64,000 bases of DNA, taken from positions 1 to 64,000 of the forward strand of contig CAKJVC010000154.1 of NCBI GenBank assembly GCA_918026815.1. The letters are read 5' to 3'. This document shows positions 23,258-32,090 of the stretch, one piece after another (position 1 is the first letter of the stretch; every line of letters begins with the position of its first letter). Below the pieces are notes generated by a model that did not search any database, had not been told where the DNA came from, and saw only the letters and a list, made by a program, of their open reading frames with translations. The stretch comes from Chalara sp. BL73 (taxonomy: Eukaryota > Ascomycota > Leotiomycetes > Helotiales). Made by a program: the position numbers and the translations under genes.

Positions 23258-26070
23258 TTAATTTTTTTTTTGCTTTTTTGACCTGTGAATGCCTATTGGA
23301 GTATCCGGCACAATATTACCAATATCAGGAGTCGGAAGTCGAGGCAGCTCTTGACTACTATTACTAGATAGTTCCCAGTTCGTTGTTTCAATTGACGGTT
23401 CGCGGCGATTCCTAAGTGTATTTTGAAACTGAGTAGTCGAAAGTGGCTGATTTTGATGAATTGATTGACGTAAAGATTTAGAAATCTTGTAATCCCAGCG
23501 TTCTTGAGCACGACGAGTTCGAACTTCTTCGTTTCCTTCTGGTTCTTCATCACTAATATAGTAATGATTTTCCCAAAGATCAATTTGATCAAGTTGGACT
23601 TCAAGGTCATTTTCTCGCGTTTTAATTTCCGTTTCCATATCTTCAAGTGTCATATCCTGGATATTAATAGTTGAAAACAGTAGATTTTGAAGCTCATGTG
23701 TTCGTGAATGTTCAACGAGCGAATGATAAACCAAAAGAAGCGACCGAATAGTTGTCGGTTGAAGCTGGCCACGGCGATATCCGCATATATCACGTGCAAA
23801 ACTAAAAGTACGTTCTACTCCAACACCGGCCATCGGGATACAAAGTAAGTCCCTAGCCATTGCTGATAAGCCAGGAAGCTGTGTTTCAAGCGATTTCCAA
23901 ACAAGTAGCGGTGATCGATTATCAGGCTCTAAAAAAAAAACACAAAGATTAGTATAAAAATTAGTATAAAAAGTAGAATTGTAAACATACTCATAGCCAG
24001 CCATTCATCAATTTCAGAAGGAGAAAAGTCATCATCTTTGCGATAAGGGTTCTGAATGTCTCGAGTAAAGCGCTTGCGACTTAATGCCAATGCTAAAGGG
24101 TCGTGATTAACTTCTCGAATTTGAGAAAGTCGGTCAGCATTCGTAGACTTTTCTTTATATTCCGTATCGTATAACGACCGAAATTGACGCTCAAATTCTT
24201 TGGCCCAATCAACTGTTTTGAAATTAAGCCAGCAATAATCTTCTTCAAAGCATTTTAGCTTCGATTTTGGATCAAGAATTACTCCGATGCCATACAAACT
24301 ACCAAGACTACTATATGTTTTGTTATAGTAAGTATCAAGCTTGGCTTCTGCAGCGTTAATCGCACCAATTAAATCTTTTACCCAAAGTTGAGCAACAGAC
24401 TTTTTGGTTAATACTCGGCGAGATTCTTGCAAGTGTTCAAACAATTCATCGTAAATTGATAAAGCATAAGGCAATGTTATGCTTGTTGTTTTGCCGATTG
24501 TTGTTGTAAAAAAATTGAAAGGACGTAACAAATCGGCCAAATAGCCAAGTTTTTTCCATTCTAATGCAGAAAATGAAAAAGGCTTAGCAGGATCGTATGC
24601 ACTGCAAAATTGATTGATAGACTCTTTAAGACGCAATGCACGAAGAATCATATGCACTGTTGAGTCCCATCGAGTGCATACATCAATTAACAATGTAAGA
24701 ACTGGATCATTCGGAGAAGATGAATCTCTGATTTGTTCTTGTTGAACTCTTTGAAATCGATGTTTCCGCTGTGCACTGGAATTAACAAGAATAGCAAGCT
24801 TTCGAATCTAATATAAGATTAGTATAAAAATTAGTATAAAAGTCACGTGTTGCATACCTTTGCTAGTATATATGGAATACCACGTTTGTCACTAGCTTTG
24901 ATTCTCTCAAGATCAGACAGCTCTTTTTCTGCTACCCAATTCCGAACAAATGTGTCGTTAGTAGGCCTCAATTGAACAAAGCCCAAAAGTGCTTGAAGAC
25001 TAAGCTGAATCACATGCGATAAACACGGCACGTGTTGGACTTTCTTTTTCAGAATACTATTAGCTTTCAAAGCTTCTTGTAAGTATCCGTTGATTTCGAG
25101 AACCATTGTAGTATTCGAACTCGCATTATCAGTTGTAATTGAAACAACACGATCAAAAAGATTGTGCTGTTGAAAAACGTTATTGACAACTTGAGCAAGC
25201 GCATTTCCGGAATGAACGTTTACTAAACTTTCAAATCCTATTAATTCTTGACAAAGAACCCATGACTTATCAATATAGTGAGCTATTATACCCATAAATG
25301 ATAGTCTTGTTGTACTAGACCAGCAATCAAGAGAAATTGCAATTTTGCTTCCAGGAACAACATTTGAAAGCATGTTCTGTTCAAGTTTGACTGATTGTTC
25401 CATCAGTCGATTCTTCATAGTTGTTGCAGAAGGAAGTTCGAAATTTGGATTTTGCATAACAGCTAGCTTTCTCCATTCAGGATTTTCGACTGCGCGGAAA
25501 GAAGTACGAAGTGAAACAATAGTTGCAAGAACCTGGTCGTGAAATGCTTGCTTCGTAAAGATTGGTTGCTATTAATATTAGACATTATACTAATATTTAT
25601 ACTAATCTACTTACAGAGATAGCGTGAAACATGTCTTCCACTTTTTTCTGCCTTGTATTACTTTGGCTAGAATAAACAAAGCATTGCCGAGACGCTATAT
25701 GACCAGACAAAGCTTTTGTGCCGGTATTCCGCGTATTTGGATGTGCGAGAACTTTGTTGCAGTTTTGACATATGACTTTAGGCTCTCCGGTGATCCGGTG
25801 TATTCCTTGATCGAATTGTTTCCAAGCAATGGATTTTCGATTTTGAGATTTCCAATTTAATTGCTTTACCAAATCAATTGATTGGTTTGCAACTGCTTGA
25901 ACTGCCCATTGTGTACTTAACCACCATTCAACAAACTTATCGTGATATTCGAGTTCCCATCGAAAATATAGGTTTTTTGGACCAATTTGCGAAAATAGTA
26001 AATTGTCAGAAGTATTTGGCTCAAATGAGCTGAAAGGATCAGAAAAGTCTTGCGAATTACTTGACTCCAT
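23258..26070 (-). CDS. hAT-family transposase, intact
   Basis: Four exons: 26070-25615, 25568-24858, 24807-23991 and 23928-23258. All three introns (46, 50 and 62 bp) are GT-AG and in phase; the product is 884 aa. The N-terminus has a BED-type zinc finger (W..F then CQNCNKVLAHPN...GHIASRQC, about residues 90-130). The RNase H-like core shows SLDCWSS (Asp about 233), TTDNASSN (Asp about 299) and TRWDST (about 435), as in hAT enzymes. The C-terminal dimerisation domain is clear: PLLVWKSLETQLPGLSAMAR and MAGVGVERTFSFARD, about 668-735. A charged tail ends in a Lys-rich stretch (KKQKKN), probably nuclear-targeting. No stop or frameshift was found. It would cut and paste elements bearing the terminal and subterminal repeats. 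Confidence 0.93.
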
Positions 26071-26307
26071 AGCAACAAAAGTGTGCAAGTAAAAAAAAAA
26101 AAGCATCAAATCGGAAAGAAAAAATAAGTATTTAAACACAAGTTAAATTACTACTTCAAAAAATTGTACATATTAAAGGCTATAATTAAACTTCCAAAAA
26201 TTAATGTAAAATATAATGATTAGTATAAAGATTAGTATAAAATTGAATATATCTGCTTAAAGTTCCCTGCTTCATTTGTTGTATATACTTAAAAACTACA
26301 TATACAT
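26071..26307. promoter_or_regulatory. Transposase upstream region
   Basis: A 237-bp gap between two minus-strand genes. It contains ATTAGTATA repeats at about 26218-26241, possibly a 5' UTR intron of the transposase. No other promoter motif is asserted. Confidence 0.4.
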
Positions 26308-27612
26308 TTACAGCTTACGCGGCTTTTGAAAGCTGCTTTGTAAACCAAAGAATGCTTTAACGATTGTTTGACTTAAAGAATTGTCTGTCATCAAAAACAA
26401 ATCATTATAAGCGGGGAAAATACGTTCGTATGATCCATCTTCCGGAATTTCCGTAGCATATACCATATCAAACGCTTCTCTATGGCCTGTCAACGAATCG
26501 GAGAAGCCGAATCCTGTGTCATTTAACTTATCGTCGGCTGGCCACCAATTTGCAGGGCCCGGCAGATCGATCCACTCTTCATTTCCGTATGCCCATGCTG
26601 CAAGATTTTTCCAAATTGCTTTTTCTCCTTGAGTAAAGTATCTTTCAGGAGTTTTATACGCATAGAATTTGCTATATCAGTTAGCAGATTAGTATAAAAA
26701 TTAGTAGAAATTTGTACTTCTTGTAAATGTAAGGACAGCTTGTTCTTTCCAAGTATTCCTGTCCACCAGCAGCAAGCTTTCGGATTTTGCGGAACAAAGA
26801 TCGACGGCTTCGGCGCCATTTTCTTTGCCAAAACTTAAATTCAAGCTTTTTGGCATCCTGAAATTGTATTAGCGTTATACGAATCATTATATTAATCTGA
26901 AACTTACTAAAATGGATCGTTTATGCTTAGCAATCCCGTCATTTTTCAACTCCTTAGCAGATTTGCCGACAACTGCTTTATCACCGTTTTGCTTTTCATT
27001 CAATCTCCACATATGCTCAAACTCGTATTCGTCTTCCGATTCATACTCAATATCTTCCCATGCTGGATTTCCATCATCATCAATTGCATATAGGCCACCA
27101 ATTTCTCCATAACCCAAAGCTTTTGCTACAGATTTCCAATCTTTGCCATCTCGTTCACTATACAGGTTAGTATAAAAATTAGTATAATCAAAATTAAACG
27201 AACCGCTTTGTTCTAACTTGCAAAGCAGACTGCTCAATCATTCGCTTCTGCTCGGCAAAAGATGCGAGTGCAAATTCAGCAGACTTTTTGAGGACTTTTT
27301 TTCTGTATGTAATTGCTGCTTGATCTGCGGCTTTCGCTTTTTCGATCTGATTTTGAATACTGTTGCTTTTTATAGCTTCAAGTCTTCTTCTAGCTTTAAC
27401 AGTATGCACATTGGTAGAAAAACTGCCCGGAGATTTGCGCTTGCGTTTATTGGAAGAACCGATTTGCTGCGAGGAATCAAGATCCATATCAAATTCATGA
27501 TCTGAATCATCAGAAATGACAATGATATCCTTGAAACCGATTAGTATACAGATTAATATAATATTTCAATAAAAATTACCTGAGGAGGTTGCTTTTCGAA
27601 AGGTGAAGCCAT
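26308..27612 (-). CDS. Element-borne protein of unknown function with SUMO-interacting-type motif
   Basis: Five exons: 27612-27580, 27529-27204, 27157-26908, 26857-26718 and 26671-26308; introns are 46-50 bp and all in phase; the product is 370 aa. Residues 12-21 are DIIVISDDSD, a canonical hydrophobic-plus-acidic SUMO-interacting motif. A basic, nuclear-localisation-like segment follows (SSNKRKRKS), then a probable helix rich in Lys, Ala and Glu, RDGKDWKSVAKALGYG, an acidic EYESEDEYEFEHMW segment, and a second basic patch (KFWQRKWRRSRRSLFRKIRK). The C-terminal half is aromatic-rich (GEKAIWKNLAAWAYGNEEW). I recognise no catalytic domain. Being intact next to the transposase, it is likely to be a maintained function of the element, such as a second transposition factor or chromatin-targeting protein; this is inference. 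Confidence 0.8.
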
Positions 27613-28135
27613 ATTGGAAAGTAACGCAACCGAAAAGTAGGCGTATTTTGCAAATTTCAACTCGCAAGAACTAGAGCTTCAAAAATTAGTATAAAGATTA
27701 ATATAATACACCAAAAACACGTACTGCGATAGATGTTTGACTTTGTTCAGATTTAATAAGTTGGTGCAAAAAGAATGAATGAGGGAAAAGTACGCGTTAT
27801 CCTGAAAAATAAGGCAGTCGCGTTTTTATGCCTCGATTTTAAGGCACCCAACTACTTTTTACAAACCTGACTTCTTTTAACCTTCAATTAAATTTACCAA
27901 CAACTACACCATACACAAGTATGTATTATATTTATCTTTTTTATATTCTATTTTTATATTAATCATTATACTAATTCTTTATAGTCTTCTCGTCGAAATC
28001 ACAAAGCTATAATTTCAATTTCACGTGTCAATATTCACATTCACCTTCACCTTTTCTGAAAAAAATTTGCGACTTTGCACAGGTACATATCATTCTGTAT
28101 TATACTAATATTTATTCTAATCTTAATAGGTTACA
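27613..28135. promoter_or_regulatory. Bidirectional promoter region inside the element
   Basis: Divergent gap between the unknown gene (minus) and the histone gene (plus). Probable 5' UTR introns: on plus, GTATGT at about 27919 to AG at 27989 and GTACAT at about 28083 to AG at 28129; on minus, GTACGT at about 27724 down to AG near 27677. Each contains TATACTAAT or its inverse. Confidence 0.5.
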
Positions 28136-28685
28136 ATGGCACGTACCAAGAAAATAGCTACCAAATCTGCTCGCAAACCCTCTGCCAAAACCTCTGCCAA
28201 AACCTCTGCTAAAACCTCTGCTAAAACCTCTGCAAAAGCTGTACCAAAGAAGAAATATCGATTGAAACCTGGCAGTAAGTTGATTAATATAATAATTAGT
28301 ATAAAACTAACATTTAAACGTAGCCAAAGCACTTAGAGAAATCAAACGATACCAAAAAAGCACTGAGCTTTTAATCCCAAAAGCTCCATTTACTCGACTA
28401 GTTAGGGAAATAATGTATGATATTACGTCTCGACACGCATTTCGCATTCAACTTAGTGCTTTACAATGTCTCCAAGAAGCCGCAGAATCTGCTTTGGTAG
28501 CTGAGTTCGAGCGTAAGTTATTTCATATAAATACATTATACTAATATTTATACTAATATTACTTTAAAGTCACAAATCTTGCCGCAATCCACGCTAAGAG
28601 AGTTACTATTCAAGTAAAGGATATGCATTTGGTTCAAAGAATGAGAGAGGGAATGACGGGCTACAAGTACCCAGGCCGGTGTTAA
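28136..28685 (+). CDS. Histone H3 variant carried by the transposon (CenH3-like loop 1)
   Basis: Exons 28136-28274, 28324-28512 and 28570-28685; introns of 49 and 57 bp are GT-AG and in phase; the product is 147 aa. The tail begins ARTK and keeps Lys9-Ser10 (ATKS), then has an SAKT tetrapeptide expansion. The core is an unmistakable H3 fold: [56 protein letters not shown]. Between REI and LQEA there are 19 residues against 17 in canonical H3, so loop 1 is two longer, the same length as in human CENP-A; the rest of the core is closer to ordinary H3. The C-terminus is longer than in H3 and ends in Cys. The multi-exon structure and AT-rich codons match the element rather than a captured host mRNA. 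It would be expected to form nucleosomes with H4; its role for the transposon is unknown. Confidence 0.93.
28187..28234 (+). repeat. 12-bp coding tandem repeat in histone tail
   Basis: Four copies of AAAACCTCTGCN (28187, 28199, 28211, 28223), preceded by a diverged copy at 28175. Each adds one KTSA tetrapeptide to the H3 tail, so copy-number change would alter tail length without shifting the frame. Confidence 0.9.
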
Positions 28686-28899
28686 AGAATCAAACGCAGT
28701 TCATACAAAGGAAATGGGTTAAGCAATGGAGTTATTAAAGGTATACACGCTAGCGATAGGGCGCTAAGCACATAATAAAATTCACAAACCAAAATTTTAA
28801 TACGTTTATGTCGCGTAGCTTTTTGATTAGTAGACTTATTAGTATAACTTCTCTAACTGTACAGCAACTATTGTAATGTCACGTGTAAATGTAATGGGT
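28686..28899. other. Element-internal non-coding right region
   Basis: Probable 3' UTR of the histone gene and spacer up to the right subterminal array. AT-rich, no reading frame supported. Confidence 0.5.
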
Positions 28900-29017
28900 G
28901 CTTGGCACCCCATCAAGACCCCATGGGGTGGGGTGGGTGCTTTTGATAGACCCCAACCCATGGGGTGGGACCCCGACGGGTGGGGTCAAGTAGGTGAAAA
29001 CCCGCCCCGTGGGACCC
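28900..29017. repeat. GC-rich subterminal array, right
   Basis: Counterpart of 22815-22938 in inverse orientation, with repeated CCCATGGGGTGGG, ACCCC and GACGGG words. It includes CCCGCCCCGTGGG at 29001-29013, the exact inverse of the left-end sequence. Confidence 0.7.
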
Positions 29018-29022
29018 CAGTT

Positions 29023-29031
29023 CGCAGTCTA
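29023..29031. repeat. Terminal inverted repeat, right
   Basis: CGCAGTCTA, the inverse complement of TAGACTGCG at 22800-22808. Confidence 0.82.
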
Positions 29032-29039
29032 CATATACC
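29032..29039. repeat. Target-site duplication, right copy
   Basis: CATATACC, identical to 22792-22799. Confidence 0.88.
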
Positions 29040-29623
29040 TGGAAGATGTGTCGTTCTGTTTTTCTTGCTTACAACCTATTGAAGCTTTGCCACTTTCAGG
29101 TTAAATGAGACTCTGATGCTACACCACTGCAAAAGCCTGGCGAATTCTGGTACTTTCATACCATATAGCAGATTCATTAACATATAAAGCTTCTCATTTA
29201 AGTCAACCTTGCACGGGGAAGGATTCTGCGAGGGCAGAGCTGATAGAAGAATAATGTTGTGGCTGCACGCCTGCATATACACTTGATCGAACGTTGAACT
29301 TGTTGGGACATAGGGAGCGCATTTAATGCGCGAGGCGAAAAGACAAATAATGTTTTCCATCTTCATTCGGAAGGGAGAGACATCCTTTGGAAAGATCCGA
29401 GACTGGTGAAGTTGACATGTGGATCACGGTGATTATATAATCCGTTTTTGATTGGTGATGATTGTGGCATCATGACAAAGCTCGGCTCCCTCATTACTGC
29501 GCAGTAGTTCCACGGGTCGATTCCGTCTACTCAAACCTCCATAAATGGACAAAAGCTCAAACATGCTCCTCTTGATCTCGCTCTCACCTTGCTATCGTGC
29601 TAATATATTGCAGTCACATACTT
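29040..29623. other. Intergenic right flank of the transposon
   Basis: Holds the promoter of the dioxygenase gene. A 96-codon minus-strand frame at 29366-29076 has an ATG but no motif I recognise; I do not call it a gene. Confidence 0.4.
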
Positions 29624-30593
29624 ATGCGCCTTAGTAATCGCACATCTGCAGCGCTGATATCAAGCTTGTTCTGGCGTCCAGATCTGCAAACCTGCAGCCT
29701 CAATCGAACACAGCAGTACAGCACAATGCTAGCCCCTGTCGTCTCTGTCTGTCATGGCGGCGGCCCCTTGCCCCTCTTGGGAGATCCGGATCATGCTGAG
29801 CTAATCAAGTCGATGTCAAGCCGCGTACCAAAAGTTCTTGGATTAGGGACTGCCAATGCGCCACGAGCCATTGTCTTAGTGACTGCGCATTGGAGCACGA
29901 GACAGCCTACCATCAGCGCTGCCAGCAATCACAAATTGTATTATGATTATGGGGGATTCCCGCCCGAGACGTATAGGCTAAAATATGACGCCCCAGGGAG
30001 TCCAGAAGTGGCACAAGAAGTATATGGTCTTCTAGAGAAAGCAGGCTTAAGTCCAAAACTGGATATTGTGAGAGGTTTGATATCCTTCCGCTTGGCGATG
30101 CGCATGCTGAGCTTGTTTAGGCTGGGACCATGGAGTCTTTGTTCCGATGATGCTCATAAATCCCAAAGCTGATATTCCTATTATTCAGCTTTCCGTTCTA
30201 ACTTCAGCATCCCCTGCCCAACACTTTGCAATGGGTCGTGCCCTGGCCCCGCTTCGCGATTCCAATATCGCAATCATTGGCTCTGGGATGCCTACCCTCC
30301 ATAACCTGCGAAAGATGTTCTCTGGCGCATTCAACGAGAGACAAGTACAAATACGGCATAAAGCATGGGTCCAGAGTCTTACCTCGACTATCGCAATCGA
30401 GAACGCTACAGAGCGCGGTACAAAGTTAGAGAGCTGGCGAGAATGGGAAGGTTCTATGGACGCTCATCCACAGGGTGGCGAGGATCACTTTTTACCTTTA
30501 ATCGTGTGTGCTGGAGCCGGAGGTGATGGGAAGGGTGTTATCTTTGCGGATAAGACAATGGGATTAGAGCAGCATACTTTCTATTGGACTTGA
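29624..30593 (+). CDS. Extradiol ring-cleavage dioxygenase, DODA/LigB type
   Basis: Class III Fe(II) extradiol dioxygenase related to 4,5-DOPA dioxygen-ase. Exons 29624-30074 and 30121-30593, separated by a 46-bp in-phase intron; 307 aa from the first ATG. Metal-site and family motifs: VSVCHGGGPLPLLGDPDH, VTAHWSTRQPTIS, YDYGGFPPETYRLKYDAPGS, GWDHGVFVPMMLINP (created by the splice), ADIPIIQLSVL, and GSGMPTLHNLR. The domain proper starts at the ATG at 29726; the first 34 residues are Arg/Ser-rich without acids at the very start, so a mitochondrial presequence is possible. The substrate is probably a catecholic compound. It is not in a visible pathway cluster. Confidence 0.9.
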
Positions 30594-32090
30594 CGCATGC
30601 ACAACGGATTTGGTCTGAACTCAGGCCCCACCATATGAGGAAAACTGTAGAAAGTGCGTAGTTCGAATGTTTGATTATCAGAATTTAAGTCATTATTGAA
30701 GCTTAACTTAGTTTGAATACTGGTTTTGTCGATCGAAAACCCTGGTTCGGCCACAAACAAAGAATCCCATGTTCGAAATACCTGGCAAGATATTGATGTC
30801 CTGACAATAGTCTACACACCCATTCAATAACTATGGTTCTCACTTGCTAACTCACTCGGCCCAGGAACATTCTCAATGAACCAGATATGTCCTGTGAGCT
30901 CCATCTATTCCTGCGCTACTCCGATCCGCCTTATTATTTGGATCGCTTGAAATATCTGACCCCTGATTGAAGCTCCCATGGAAACCCATACGCCCGGAAC
31001 TTGCCACCACTGCCTGTCACTCGTAGACGGGGTATTTGGCAAAACGACCTTAAGGACTCGCACGTCCAACTGGATATAGCACAGGGCCTTTGGCTTACAT
31101 TATGAATAGCGTGTCCGCTGACCCAACACACTGTCACACACACTAAAACCAGCAAGTACCTATCATGGGCTTGACATTTTTCACTTCAATCTGGGAGCTT
31201 CATAAGACTGGGGCATGTTGCGGCACTTCCTTCATTGTGAATTGTCGATGAGTCAATCGCCAGGCTGGGCTTTCGAAATACCTCCAAGATCTCTGCGGTC
31301 CTACATCGGCCGTAAGGGACTCTATCCAAGGATATGCAAGCACTACTGGAATTCTCGGAGTGACTTACGTGCCCAAAGCATGCTCCCATCACGAACCCTA
31401 ACGAGATGCGGCTCCCGTAGGCCACCCAGTCATGGCCGTGTCTTCGTCATCCCTGGGACTGCCTGTGGTGCCTTGAGTAGTGACTATGCTCAAGGCAAAG
31501 GTAGGTGTACAGAGGCGGCTCGAAAGAATGTTTGCTATTGATTCGGAAGCCAATTTCTTCGAATTCTAGTCATGATGAGAACTTGGAGGATCGTGACGGC
31601 TTCTTTTGAATGTGCAACTTGCCTTCTACGGTTCTACATTTTTCTACGTCTGCTGAGACTGGTTATCAGTACTTTTTGACCTGACTTCCTTTTTTTTTTT
31701 TTTTGGCCTGACTTTCAAAAGAGATTTCTATGTTTGCATCATCGCCTAAGGATGTTGTTTTATTGCTGTGGAATACGCTGTGGAGGCGGGGCTATTGCTT
31801 TCTACTGTAATTTTTCGAACTTTAAGCGAACCTACCCCTATCTTAGGATTGTTCTTCAATCACGCTCAATATGGCAACAATACAATGATTGACCATGGGA
31901 TTGTTCCGCTGGCTGTATTATTTGGCTGTATTATTCACTTAGATAATGCTACTGATTATCTCATAAGTACGGTCAAATTTCGTTTCTCCCTTGATTTCTT
32001 GCTTCTAGTCAACTTCGAAAGGTTCGGGTCAACGACTATTCGATCTTGGATATCTATCTCACCTGCCCTTCCACGATCACCACTTAGGAC
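30594..32090. other. Intergenic, no gene recognised
   Basis: About 1.5 kb. Several short frames on both strands, none with motifs or splice structure. A T-run of about 16 lies near 31690-31705. The 3' end is the promoter of the gene at 32091. Confidence 0.4.

Larger units (their letters stand above)
23140..28860. repeat. Dispersed TTATACTAAT-type intron repeat
   Basis: TTATACTAAT or its inverse ATTAGTATAA, usually as a pair 12 bases apart, is in the coding introns of all three element genes. Exact or near-exact copies read forward relative to transcription in introns 24857-24808, 23990-23929, 27579-27530, 27203-27158, 26717-26672 and 28513-28569. They read backward in 25614-25569, 26907-26858 (diverged) and 28275-28323. 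More copies are in UTRs at about 23147, 26218, 27541, 27680, 27970, 28110 and 28830. The forward copies contain a TACTAAT branch-site-like core. Confidence 0.82.
22800..29031. mobile_element. hAT DNA transposon, 6.2 kb, carrying an H3 histone variant gene
   Basis: Bounded by TAGACTGCG at 22800-22808 and its inverse at 29023-29031, and flanked by perfect 8-bp duplications. A second inverted pair, CCCACGGGGCGGG, lies at 22815-22827 and 29001-29013. The interior is AT-rich; both ends are GC-rich. Three genes with fully in-phase exons lie inside: transposase (23258-26070, minus), an unknown protein (26308-27612, minus) and a histone H3 variant (28136-28685, plus). All coding introns share a TTATACTAAT-type sequence. 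Perfect duplications and intact frames suggest a recent insertion that may be autonomous. The base next to the terminus is shared, so the boundary could be read one base either way; the 8-bp reading fits hAT rules best. Confidence 0.9.

Noticed and set aside
28136..28685. Interpretation of the histone gene as the host's own H3 or CenH3 hit by an insertion
   Set aside because: It lies wholly inside the element boundaries, and its introns share the element-specific repeat.
23140..28860. CRISPR-like array of the TTATACTAAT repeats
   Set aside because: Eukaryotic context, irregular spacing, and the copies sit in introns and UTRs.
22800..29031. Interpretation as a Starship or other large cargo element
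   Set aside because: There is no tyrosine-recombinase captain gene; termini, 8-bp duplications and transposase are of hAT type.
28876..29082. Plus-strand open frame over the right GC array
   Set aside because: Same reason; it crosses the transposon end and target-site duplication.
29076..29366. 96-codon minus-strand frame starting MKMENII
   Set aside because: An ATG is present but no motif, splice partner or codon signal supports it.
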